DNA of 9,154 bases from Paracoccaceae bacterium (GCA_012036325.1 JAAUPC010000122.1:1-9154); one strand, 5' to 3'; shown: positions 1 through 8,090, numbered from the stretch's first letter. Program-made: numbers and translations. The notes: generated by a model not told the origin, from the letters alone.

Positions 1-1
1 G

Positions 2-600
2 ACAGGCCAGATCGCCGCCCTTGACGCCCAGGCGCAGGTGATCGACCAGCAGGTCGCCGAAGGCCGCATCCTGGCCCCCGTCGCGGGCCGGGTCCTCGAC
101 GTCCCCGCCTCGCGCGGCGAGGTGGTCCAACCCGGTGAACCTGTGGCCGTGATCGGCGGCGGCGGTACCTTCCTGCGCATCGCGGTCCCCGAACGCCACG
201 CCACCAGCCTGGTGACCGGCGACCCCATCGAAATCGCGGCCGAAGATGCCACCCTGACCGGCACCCTGTCCCGCGTCTATCCGCTGATCGAAACCGGCCG
301 CGTCACGGCGGATGTCGAGATCCCCGATCTTCCCGACCGCTTCGTCGGCGCGCGCCTTCTGGTGCGGCTGCCCATCGGCACCCGACCGGCGCTCCTGATC
401 CCCGCCAGTGCCCTCACCACCGCGCGGGCCTTGATTTCGTGGCGCTGGTCCAGCCTGAAGGCCCGTCCCTGCGCACCATCGTTCCCGGCGAACGCCTGAC
501 CCTGAACGGCACCCCGATGGTTGAGGTCCTTAGCGGCCTTGCCCCCGGCGACGCCATCCTGCCCGAAGTGCCCGCCACCGCAGGGGCCAGCCATGACTAG
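2..600 (+). CDS. RND efflux periplasmic adaptor (membrane fusion protein), 5' partial, one frameshift
   Basis: This is the C-terminal part of a HlyD/AcrA-type adaptor that would bridge the inner-membrane RND pump to an outer-membrane channel. The start lies left of the window. What is seen: a lipoyl/barrel-sandwich half (APVAGRVLDVPASRGEVVQPGEPV), then a beta-barrel domain with PERHATSLVTGDPIEI and a region ending RLLVRLPIGTRPALLIPASAL. After about base 420 the frame moves by one base. The continuation LDFVALVQPEG, then GTPMVEVLSGLAPGDAILPE, is the usual membrane-proximal end of such adaptors, and it ends at TAG 598-600. Restoring one C in the run near 418-422 gives ALTTRAGLDFVALV across the break. 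The stop overlaps the start of the permease gene by 8 bases, which supports translational coupling. The family call is firm; the substrate is unknown. Confidence 0.85.
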
Positions 601-3600
601 GACCCCCCTCGGCATCGCGGGCCGCCTGACCCAAGCCTTCATCAACTCGGCCCTGACACCCCTTTTCATCCTGGCAGCCCTCGCCGGTGGCCTTGTGGCC
701 CTCGTCTCCCTGCCCCGGGAAGAAGAGCCGCAGATTTCCGTGCCGATGGTCGACATCCACATTCAGGCCCAGGGCTTGAAGGCTGAAGACGCGGTCAAGC
801 TGGTCACCGAACCGTTGGAGGTGTTGGTCAAAAGCATCAACGATGTCGACCACGTCTATTCCCAGACCCGCGACGATGCGGCGATGGTCACCGCGCGCTT
901 TGTCGTCGGTACCTCGGCCGAAGACGCCATCCTGCGCGTCCATGACAAGGTCCGCGCCAACCTTGACCGCATCCCCGTCGGCATCCCCGAACCCCTGATT
1001 GTCGGGCGCGGCATTGATGATGTGGCGATCCTGACGCTGACCCTTTCGGGTGATGGCCTGTCGGCCAACGACCTGACCCGCACCGCCCGCCTGCTGCAGA
1101 CTGAGGTGGCAAAGACCGAAGACGTCGGCCTCACCTACCTTGTCGGCGACGCGAAAGACGCGATCCGTGTGGAACCCGACCCCGACCGTCTGGCCCTTTA
1201 CGGCGTCACCCTCCAGCAACTCGCGGGCAAGGTCGCCCAGGCCAACCGCACCCTCAACACCGGCAAACTGCGCGATCAGGGCCAGATGATCGACCTAGTC
1301 GCGGGCGAAACCCTGACCGCCCCGGCCGAGGTTGGTCAGCTTCTCCTCACCACCCGCGATGGTCGCCCGGTCTATGTCGCTGACGTCGCCACCGTCCGCT
1401 ATGTCGAGGATACGGCGGACCATATCGTCTCGCATCTCACCCTCGGCCCCGATGGCCAGCCCACCGGCGGCCCCGCTGTCACGCTTGCCATTGCCAAGCG
1501 GGCAGGGGCCAACGCCGTCGTCGTGGCGGGAGCGGTCCTTCACCGGGTTGAGGCCCTGCGCGGCACGCTGATCCCCGAAGCCGTCACCGTCACCATCACC
1601 CGTGACTATGGTGAGACGGCGAATGAAAAGGCCAATGAACTTCTCTTCCACCTCGGCCTTGCCACCATCTCCATCATCGCGCTCGTCTTCCTCGCCATCG
1701 GCTGGCGGGAATCCCTCGTGGTCGCCATCGTCATCCCGGTCACGATCCTGCTGACCCTCTTTGCCGCCTGGGTCATGGGCTATACCCTGAACCGCGTCTC
1801 CCTCTTCGCGCTGATCTTCTCCATCGGTATCCTCGTCGATGACGCCATCGTGGTGATCGAGAATATCGACCGCCACTGGGGCATGAACGCCAGGAAACCC
1901 CGCATCCAGGCCGCGATTGAGGCTGTGGCTGAGGTTGGCAATCCCACCATCGTCGCCACCTTGACCGTGGTCGCGGCCCTGTTGCCGATGCTGGCGGTGT
2001 CAGGCCTGATGGGTCCCTACATGTCACCGATCCCGGCCAATGCCTCGGCTGCGATGATCTTTTCCTTCTTCGTCGCCGTCATCATCACCCCCTGGCTCAT
2101 GGTCCGCATTGCTGGCCGCACCGACATGACGGAGCACTCCAAGGACGACAGCCACGGCGGCCATCACGGCGGCTGGCTGGCCCTGAATTATGAGCGCGTG
2201 GCCCGGCCCATCCTGAAAACCAAGGCCCGCAGCCTGACCTTCCTTCTGGTCACCGCCGCCCTCTCTTTCGGCTCTCTCACCGCGCTTTACACCCGCGACG
2301 TGACCGTCAAACTCCTCCCCTTCGACAACAAGTCGGAACTTTCCGTCGTGATCGACCTGCCCGAAGGCAGCGCGGTTGAAGCCACCGACCGCGTCGCCCG
2401 CGACGTCGCGCCGTCATCCTGCAGCTGGAAGAGGTGACCAGCGTCCAGACCTATGTCGCCGCCCCCGCGCCCTTCAACTTCAACGGCCTCGTCCGCCATT
2501 CCTACCTGCGGTCTGAGCCGCAGATGGCCGAGGTTGCGATCAACCTGACCCCCAAGACCGACCGCGCCCGCGCCAGCCACGACGTGGCCCTTGACTTGCG
2601 CATCCGCCTTGCCGCCCTGCCAGTCCCCGAAGGCACCAGCCTCAAAGTCGTCGAACCCCGCCCGGCCCCCCGGTTCTGGCCACCCTCCTGGCCGAGGTTT
2701 ACGGCACCGATGCTGAGACCCGCCGCGCCGCCGCCACCAAGATCCGTCAGGCGTTTGAGGCGGTGCCCTTCATCGTCGATGTCGATGACAGCTTCGGCAC
2801 CCAACCCCGCCGGTTGCGCGCCACCATCTCCTCCGATGACCTCGACCTCTTCCGCGTGCAGGAACAGGACGTGTTCGACACGCTCGCCCTTCTGAACGGC
2901 GGCCAGACCGTGGGTTATTCGCACCGCGAAGATGGTCGCCAGCCGATCCCGCTGATGATCCAGCGCCCCAAGTCTGACCGCGTACTGGACGAACGCTTCC
3001 TCACCACGCCGATCCCCGCCAACGCCCTTCCCGGCGCGCGCGGCGTGGTCGAACTGGGCGACGTGGTCCAAGTGACCGAGGAACCCTCCAAGCTTCCCGA
3101 TATTCCGCCACAACGGCCGCGCGCGAGATGGTCACCGCTGAACTTGCCGGCAGTTTTGAGGCCCCCCTCTACGGTATGCTCGCCGTAGCCGCCGAGATCG
3201 ACAAGATGGACTGGGCACCCGGCGAAAAGCCCGTCATCGCCTTCAACGGCCAGCCGATGGATGAGACCGTCACCACCCTCCTCTGGGACGGCGAATGGGA
3301 GGTGACCTTCGTCACCTTCCGCGACATGGGCGCCGCTTTCGGCATCGCACTCGTTGGCATCTACATCCTTGTCGTCGCCCAATTCGGGTCGTTCAAACTG
3401 CCCCTCGTGATCCTGACGCCAATCCCGCTGACCTTCCTTGGCATCATCTTCGGCCACTGGCTCTATGCCGCGCCCTTCTCGGCCACCTCGATGATCGGCT
3501 TCATCGCGCTGGCCGGGATCATCGTCCGAAACTCCATCCTGCTGGTCGACTTCATCCGCCACGGCAGCACCGGGCAGGTGACCGTCGACCTTCTGATCGA

Positions 3601-3784
3601 GGCCGGGGCGATCCGCTTCAAGCCGATCCTTCTGACCGCCATCGCCGCGATGATCGGGGCCGTGGTCATCCTGGCCGACCCGATCTTTCAGGGCCTCGCC
3701 ATCTCGCTTCTCTTCGGGCTCCTCAGCTCGACCCTGCTGACCGTTCTCGTCATCCCGGCCATCTACCGCGTGTTGCGGACATGA
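593..3784 (+). CDS. RND-family efflux permease (HAE-like), broken by at least three frameshifts
   Basis: This is an inner-membrane proton-driven RND transporter, about 1064 residues once repaired, a normal length. The ATG at 593 is chosen because it follows an AGGGG-like site, overlaps the adaptor stop and starts just before the first membrane segment (about residues 20-40). Helix 4 carries GILVDDAIVVIENI with Asp416-Asp417, the proton-relay pair of drug/lipid-type pumps; CusA-like metal pumps have a different motif here. The C-terminal half has PPGPPVLATLLAEVYG and GIIVRNSILLVDF. A loop at residues 515-527 is His-rich. The readable pieces are 593-2410, about 2411-2656, about 2658-3098 and about 3125-3784. 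One base appears lost at 2410-2412 and one in the C run at 2656-2659. The third break, within 3096-3124, may be two indels: an extra C near 3096-3098 and a change in the CGCGCGC run near 3119-3124. Each new frame keeps conserved motifs. The sqr gene starts 36 bases downstream. The exported substrate is not evident. Confidence 0.88.
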
Positions 3785-3804
3785 CCGGCACCCATGCCAA
3801 CCTT

Positions 3805-3812
3805 GGAGGAGG
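3805..3812 (+). promoter_or_regulatory. Ribosome binding site of sqr
   Basis: GGAGGAGG lies 8 bases before the ATG at 3821. It is the strongest Shine-Dalgarno sequence on the plus strand here, and it decides the start MAHIVVLGAG over the in-frame ATG at 3794, which precedes it. Confidence 0.8.
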
Positions 3813-3820
3813 AAACTGAA

Positions 3821-5103
3821 ATGGCACATATCGTCGTTCTCGGCGCCGGACTTGGCGGCGCCATCATGGCTTACGAGTTGAAAGATCAAGTCCGCCCCGA
3901 AGACCGCATCACCGTGGTCACGAAAGAGCCGACCTATCACTTCGTCCCCTCGAACCCCTGGATCGCCGTCGGCTGGCGCGACCGGGAGGACATCACCGTC
4001 GACCTGGCCCCCACGATGGCCAAGAAGGGGATCAACTTCATCCCCGTCGCCGCCGAGCGCCTGCACCCAACCGAAAACCGCATCGCGCTGGTGAACGGGG
4101 ACTCCGTCACCTACGACTACCTTGTCATCGCCACCGGCCCCGAACTGGCTTCGACGAAATCCCCGGCCTTGGCCCCGACGGCCACACCCAGTCGATCTGC
4201 CACATTGACCATGCCGAGGCGACGAAGGCCGTCTTTGACCGTCTGGTCGCCAACCCCGGCCCGGTCATCATCGGTGCCGCGCAAGGGGCGAGCTGCTTCG
4301 GCCCGGCCTATGAATTCCTCTTCATCCTGGAAACCGCCCTGCGCCGCGCCAAGGTGCGGGACCGCGTACCGATGACCTTCGTCACCCCCGAACCCTACAT
4401 CGGCCACCTCGGTCTTGACGGGGTCGGCGATACCAAGGGGCTTCTCGAATCCCAGATGCGCGACAAGCACATCAAGTGGATGACCTCCACCCGCATCAAG
4501 CGCTTGGAAGAGGGTCACATGATTGTCGAGGAAATCGCCGACGATGGCACCGTGAAGGCCGAAAAAGACCTGCCCTTCGCCTTTTCCATGATGCTGCCCG
4601 CCTTTCGCGGCATCAAGCCCGTCGCGGGGATCGAAGGCCTGTCGAACCCCCGCGGTTTCACCATCGTGGATCAGCACCAGCAGAACCCGACCTATCCCAA
4701 CATCTTCGCGGTCGGCGTCTGCGTCGCGATCCCGCCGATGGGGCCAACCCCGGTGCCCTGCGGCGTGCCGAAGACCGGCTTCATGATTGAATCCATGGTC
4801 ACCGCCACCGCCCACAACATCGGCAACCTTGTGCGCGGCAAGGCCCCGGACAGCGTCGGCACCTGGAATGCCGTCTGCCTGGCCGATTTCGGCGACGGGG
4901 GCATCGCCTTTGTCGCCCAACCCCAGATCCCGCCCCGCAACGTCAACTGGTCGTCTTCGGGGAAATGGGTCCACCTCGCGAAGGCGGGATTCGAGAAATA
5001 CTTCATCCGCAAACTGCGCAAGGGCCAGTCCGAACCGTTCTACGAACGCCTCGCGATGAAGACCCTTGGCATCGAAAAACTCAAGGCAACCACGAAAGGA
5101 TAA
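3821..5103 (+). CDS. sqr: Sulfide:quinone oxidoreductase, type I-like, one frameshift
   Basis: This flavoprotein would oxidise sulfide to polysulfide or persulfide and pass electrons to the membrane quinone pool, acting at the periplasmic face of the inner membrane. Repaired length is 427 residues. An N-terminal FAD-binding GAGLGG lies at residues 8-13, YLVIATGPEL at about 100-109, and an FAD-contacting NIFAVGVC at 294-301. Cysteines fall at 127 (SICHID), 159 (GASCFG) and 353 (AVCLAD). These are the same numbers I recall for the three essential cysteines of Rhodobacter capsulatus SQR, a strong sign of the type I class. Cys301 and Cys314 are additional. One base is missing near 4148-4150: ELA then continues as FDEIPGLGPDG in the next frame, and the rest is intact to TAA at 5101-5103. 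A family flavocytochrome c flavoprotein subunit is less likely because of the cysteine set and length. It sits between the RND permease and a DUF2892 gene, 4 bases before the latter. Confidence 0.9.
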
Positions 5104-5107
5104 TCCC

Positions 5108-5311
5108 ATGTCAATCGATCGTGCCGTCCTCCTCTTCGCCGGGGTCATGGTGCTTTTCAGCGTCCTGCTGACGGCCTTTGTCTCGCCGCTCTTCGTCTGG
5201 TTCACCGTCTTCATCGGCGCGAACCTGATCCAGTCCGCCTTCACCGGCTTCTGCCCCGCTGCCATGGCCTTCAAGGCCATGGGGATCAAGACCGGCACCG
5301 CGTTCCAGTAG
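5108..5311 (+). CDS. DUF2892 (YgaP-type) small inner-membrane protein
   Basis: This 67-residue protein starts at ATG 5108, after an AAAGGA site that overlaps the end of sqr. It has two hydrophobic segments, about residues 6-24 and 26-45, followed by the family motif TGFCPAAM with Cys49 and a short polar tail ending GIKTGTAFQ. This domain forms the membrane part of YgaP-like rhodaneses and often occurs as a free-standing protein beside rhodanese, SQR or persulfide dioxygenase genes. Its biochemical role is not settled. The conserved Cys next to the membrane, and the position directly after sqr, fit a role in handling or relaying sulfane sulfur; that is inference. It is only 9 bases from the next gene, so the two are almost certainly cotranscribed. 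Confidence 0.85.
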   Translation: MSIDRAVLLFAGVMVLFSVLLTAFVSPLFVWFTVFIGANLIQSAFTGFCPAAMAFKAMGIKTGTAFQ

Positions 5312-5320
5312 GGCCGCGCG

Positions 5321-5635
5321 GTGGACCAGCTTCCCGGCTTCGGCGGCACAGAAGGGCAGGCGACCCGCGCGGTTGCCCTTCTAAAATCGCTCTCGCATGC
5401 CGGGCGGCTCCAGATCCTGTGCCTTCTCTTGGATCAGGACATGAACGTGACCCAGATCGCAAGCGCACTGGGGTGCGCGCAGGCCCAGGTCTCGCAGCAA
5501 CTCATGCGCCTGCGGGCGGAAGGGGTCGTGCAGACCCGCCGCCACGGCAAGCAGGTGATCTACCAGCTGGCCCGGGCCGAAGTGGCCCCGGTGGTCAGCG
5601 TCCTGCGCGACACCTTCTGCCGCCGCCCGGCATAA
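5321..5635 (+). CDS. sqrR: ArsR-family repressor, SqrR/BigR-like persulfide sensor
   Basis: This 104-residue winged-helix regulator starts at GTG 5321 with a weak upstream AGGG; no other start would keep the N-terminal helix. The DNA-binding part is NVTQIASALGCAQAQVSQQLMRL (split here as residues 42-64, with the recognition helix around 54-63), then the wing VVQTRRHGKQVIYQL. Cys34 (LQILCLL) and Cys100 (DTFC) are 66 residues apart, exactly as Cys41 and Cys107 of Rhodobacter capsulatus SqrR, which form a sulfur bridge with reactive sulfur and release DNA. The metal-binding motif ELCVCDL of ArsR/SmtB is absent. An extra Cys52 sits in the turn before the recognition helix. As the last gene of the sqr operon it probably represses its own operon from a site upstream of the window. 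The class is clear; the symbol is given by analogy. Confidence 0.85.
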   Translation: MDQLPGFGGTEGQATRAVALLKSLSHAGRLQILCLLLDQDMNVTQIASALGCAQAQVSQQLMRLRAEGVVQTRRHGKQVIYQLARAEVAPVVSVLRDTFCRRPA

Positions 5636-5685
5636 CCCGCCCAAGCGGCCCTTGCCGCCGCGCGCCACACCGCTACCTCCTGACC

Positions 5686-6393
5686 ATGCGGTATGTGATC
5701 CTTCTTTGCGGTCTGGCCCTGCCCCTCCACGCGCAGGAGGTAGACCTTGAACTTGTGCTCCTCGCCGATGCCTCCGGCTCCATCACGCAAGGTGAGATTG
5801 ACTTTCAGCGCCAGGGCTATGCCGCAGCGATCACCGATCCGGCCGTGCTGGGGGCGATCCGCAGCAACCTGACCGGCACCATCGCGGTCACCTATGTCGA
5901 ATGGGCTGCTAATCAGGTGGTGGTGGTCGACTGGACAGTGATCGACGGTGAGGCCAGCGCCGCCGCCTTCGCGCAGGCGCTCTTGCAGCCGCCCCGCCTT
6001 GCCACCGGCCGCAACGCCATTGGCAACGCGCTTCTAGAGGGTCAGCGCCTGATCGAGGGCAACCAGATCACCGGTCTGCGCCGGGTGATCGACTTTTCCA
6101 GCGACAGCCTTGGCAATTTCAGCGGGGCCGGCATCGCCGAAGCGCGGGCCTCGGTCCTGGCGGCGGGGATCACCATCAATGGCCTGCCCATCCTTGACGA
6201 AGGTGAAGCTGATCCTTTGGCCGAGATGTATCAGTCTGACCTGATCGGCGGCCCCGGGGCCTTTGTGATCGCGACCGACCGCACCGAAGGCTTTGTCGAG
6301 GCGGTCCGGCGGAAACTGATCCTGGAAATCGCGGGCGACCTGCCGTCTCCTGACGAAGGAATGGTCGTCCCCGTCAGCGCGACCAATCCTTGA
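5686..6393 (+). CDS. DUF1194 secreted von Willebrand A-like protein
   Basis: The protein has 235 residues. The ATG at 5686 is preferred, despite no clear Shine-Dalgarno, because it gives a short signal peptide (MRYVILLCGLALPLHA, likely cut before Gln17) and clears the ArsR gene. The mature protein opens with VDLELVLLADASGSI, which carries a MIDAS-type D-x-S-x-S (Asp28, Ser30, Ser32). It continues with the DUF1194 signatures IAVTYVEWA, VIDGEASAAAFA, RRVIDFSSDSLGN and ITINGLPI, and ends in the typical RRKLILEIAG region. The family is periplasmic or secreted in alphaproteobacteria and has no known function; a metal-dependent adhesion or binding role is inferred from the fold. It starts 50 bases after the regulator stop. 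That gap holds only a weak GC stem (GCGGC at 5645-5649 with GCCGC at 5654-5658) without a T tract, so read-through from the sulfur operon is possible but not shown. Confidence 0.85.
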   Translation: MRYVILLCGLALPLHAQEVDLELVLLADASGSITQGEIDFQRQGYAAAITDPAVLGAIRSNLTGTIAVTYVEWAANQVVVVDWTVIDGEASAAAFAQALLQPPRLATGRNAIGNALLEGQRLIEGNQITGLRRVIDFSSDSLGNFSGAGIAEARASVLAAGITINGLPILDEGEADPLAEMYQSDLIGGPGAFVIATDRTEGFVEAVRRKLILEIAGDLPSPDEGMVVPVSATNP

Positions 6394-6421
6394 CAAACGG
6401 TTAACGTCCGAGACCAAGTAT

Positions 6422-6439
6422 TTGATATATCAAGATATA
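6422..6439. repeat. AT-rich palindromes between convergent genes
   Basis: TTGATATATCAA at 6422-6433 is a perfect 12-base palindrome. It overlaps a second perfect inverted repeat, TATATC-AA-GATATA, at 6426-6439. Both sit in a 75-base gap that is much poorer in GC than the genes around it. The gap lies between the 3' ends of the DUF1194 gene and the MttB-family gene. This could be part of a termination region or a protein-binding site; no promoter role is expected at a convergent junction. Confidence 0.5.
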
Positions 6440-6446
6440 AGCAAAT

Positions 6447-6461
6447 TGTCCACCGTGGACA
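6447..6461. terminator. Hairpin between convergent genes, possible bidirectional terminator
   Basis: TGTCCAC-C-GTGGACA is a perfect inverted repeat with 7-base arms (6-base arms with a 3-base loop if folded). It lies 8 bases beyond the mttB-like stop on the minus strand and 54 bases beyond the DUF1194 stop on the plus strand. On the minus strand it is followed by AATTTGC and AT-rich sequence, which gives a weak T-rich tail; on the plus strand there is no T run. A terminator for the minus-strand gene is the more likely reading. Confidence 0.45.
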
Positions 6462-6468
6462 CATCGCC

Positions 6469-8024
6469 TCAGAAATCCGTCGGCGCCCCGCCTTCCTGCT
6501 TCCGCTTGGCCACGAACTGGCGCAGCTCTTCCTGATGGTCGCCGTTCATCGCCGGGGCCTCATACTCCGCCAGGATCTGCTTGTAGATCCGGTGGGCGCG
6601 TTCCTGGGTCCAGACCGCCCCGTCAATCTGCCAGGCCTCATAGTTCCGCCAGTCCGAACAGATCGGGGCATAGAAGGCGTTCTGATAGCGGTCCTGGGTG
6701 TGCTGGACCCCGAAGTAATGCCCGCCGGGGCCGACCTCCTTGATCGCGTCGAAGGCCAGGTCATCCTCGGTCGTGGCAAAGGTCGCCTCTTCAAAGTAGC
6801 GCTGGATCATCTGCAGGACCTCGCAGTCCATCACGAACTTTTCGGGGCTGGCGATCAGCCCACCCTCCAGCCAGCCCGCCGCGTGGTAGACCATGTTCGT
6901 TCCCGACTGCACCGCCGACCACAGGCTGTTCGAGGTCTCCCACATCGCCTGCCCATCCGGCACGTTGGCCGCGCAAACCCCGGAGGCCCGCATCGGCACG
7001 CCATAGAACCGGACCAGCTGCCCCGTCATCTGCGTCGCCCGCATGTATTCCGGGGTGCCGAAGGCCGGCGCACCCGACTTCATGTCAACGTTCGACGTGA
7101 AGGTCCCGATCGCCACCGGGCAGCCGGGGTTGATGTATTGCAACAGGGCCACCGCCGCCAAAGCCTCGGCAATCGACAGCGCCACGGCACCCGACATGGT
7201 GACCGCGCCATCGCCCCGCCAGCGTGAAGGGCGCTGACCACCACCGGCTCGCCCCGCCGCGCCATCCGCATCGCACCGTCCAGCATCGGAAAGTCATGCT
7301 TCAACGGGCTGACTGAGTTGATGTTGGTATACATCCGCGGCTTCGCCTGAAACTCCGCCTCAGACAGGCCGCCCGCGATGCGGACCATCTCCATCACGTC
7401 TTCCACCCGCTCCGCCCCCAGCGAATAGGCATGAACGACCTTGTCGGTCAGCGTCAGCTTTTCATAAAGACAATCCAGATGCCGCACGCTGGCATGGATG
7501 TCCACCGGCTCCACCGGATAGCCCCCCGCCACGTGGATGCAGTTGAAATACTGCGTCAGCTTCATGAATTCCTTGAACGTCTCAAAGTCGCCCGAGCGTT
7601 TGCCCCGCTCCATGTCCCACGCGTTCGGGGGTGAGGAGACGTTCACGAACACCATGTGCTTGCCGCCCATGATGATCTCACGTTCCGGGTTGCGCGGGGT
7701 GATGGTGAAGGTCTCGGGCGCGTGGCCCACCATTTCCATCACGAAATCCTCGTCCATGCGGACGTTGGTGCCCGTTACCTTGCACCCCGCCTTGCGCAGG
7801 ATGTCCACGGCTTCTGGGTTCAGAAACTCGATCCCGATGTCGCGCAGGATCCGCATCGCGGTCTTGTGGACGCGCTGCACACCGTCAGCATCCAGGGGTT
7901 CGGTCGGGCGGTCCGGGTTGACCGGGATCCGCCAGGGCATCTGGTCGATCACGGCCGAGCCTGCACGAACCTGCATCCCCGCCCGGCCACCGGCGCGCTT
8001 TCTACGGGTTGGTTCTTCGGTCAT
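6469..8024 (-). CDS. MttB-family (COG5598) corrinoid-dependent methyltransferase, non-pyrrolysine type, frame broken by an indel cluster
   Basis: This belongs to the trimethylamine methyltransferase family and is 518 residues long when repaired, a typical length. The ATG at 8024 follows GGAGGG at a good distance. The N-terminal 16 residues are basic, then comes the family body: RILRDIGIEFLNPEAVDILR, ITPRNPER, PRMYTNINSVSPLKHD, the conserved EPVVVSPFTLAGAMAPVT segment, then LLQYINPGCPVAIGTFTSN and KSGAPAFGTPE. The gene ends at TGA 6469-6471. No in-frame TAG occurs, so it is not a pyrrolysine MttB. Non-pyrrolysine members such as the glycine betaine enzyme MtgB demethylate other quaternary amines and pass the methyl group to a corrinoid protein. 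The substrate here is unknown, and no corrinoid-protein gene lies in the window. Frames break around 7204-7232: one apparent extra base near 7232, one lost near 7213-7217 and one lost near 7205-7207. Sequence on both sides is undecayed. Confidence 0.88.
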
Positions 8025-8030
8025 CGCGCG

Positions 8031-8036
8031 CCCTCC
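8031..8036 (-). promoter_or_regulatory. Ribosome binding site of the MttB-family gene
   Basis: CCCTCC on the plus strand reads GGAGGG on the minus strand, 6 bases before the ATG at 8024, and supports that start. Confidence 0.75.
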
Positions 8037-8090
8037 GTTGTCCTGAAAGCGAAGATGACGGAAGCGGCGAAGGAATGGACACCCTGCCAG

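Noticed and set aside
1295..1876. Minus-strand open frame very rich in Asp, Glu and Gly
   Set aside because: It is a shadow of the RND permease membrane region, where hydrophobic codons read in reverse give acidic residues.
593..3784. Programmed ribosomal frameshifting in the RND gene
   Set aside because: Several breaks of the same kind occur, without slippery heptamers or nearby stop and stem-loop arrangements, and other genes in the window show the same pattern; sequence error is simpler.
2915..4066. Long minus-strand open frame of 383 codons
   Set aside because: It lies antisense to the RND permease end and sqr start, its translation is rich in Asp, Gly and Arg with no family features, and such frames are common opposite GC-rich genes.
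4117..5349. Minus-strand open frame of 410 codons
   Set aside because: It is antisense to sqr, the DUF2892 gene and the start of the regulator, with low-complexity composition; the plus-strand genes there have clear motifs.
5419..5685. N-terminal extension of the DUF1194 protein
   Set aside because: It runs out of frame through the ArsR gene and would bury the signal peptide; the ATG at 5686 fits.
5707..5709. Lipoprotein signal at Cys8 of the DUF1194 protein
   Set aside because: The residues before it (VILLC) do not match a lipobox and the n-region is too short; an ordinary signal peptide cut after LHA fits better.
6535..7227. Plus-strand open frame of 230 codons
   Set aside because: It is antisense to the MttB-family gene, rich in Arg, His and Pro, with no recognisable domain.
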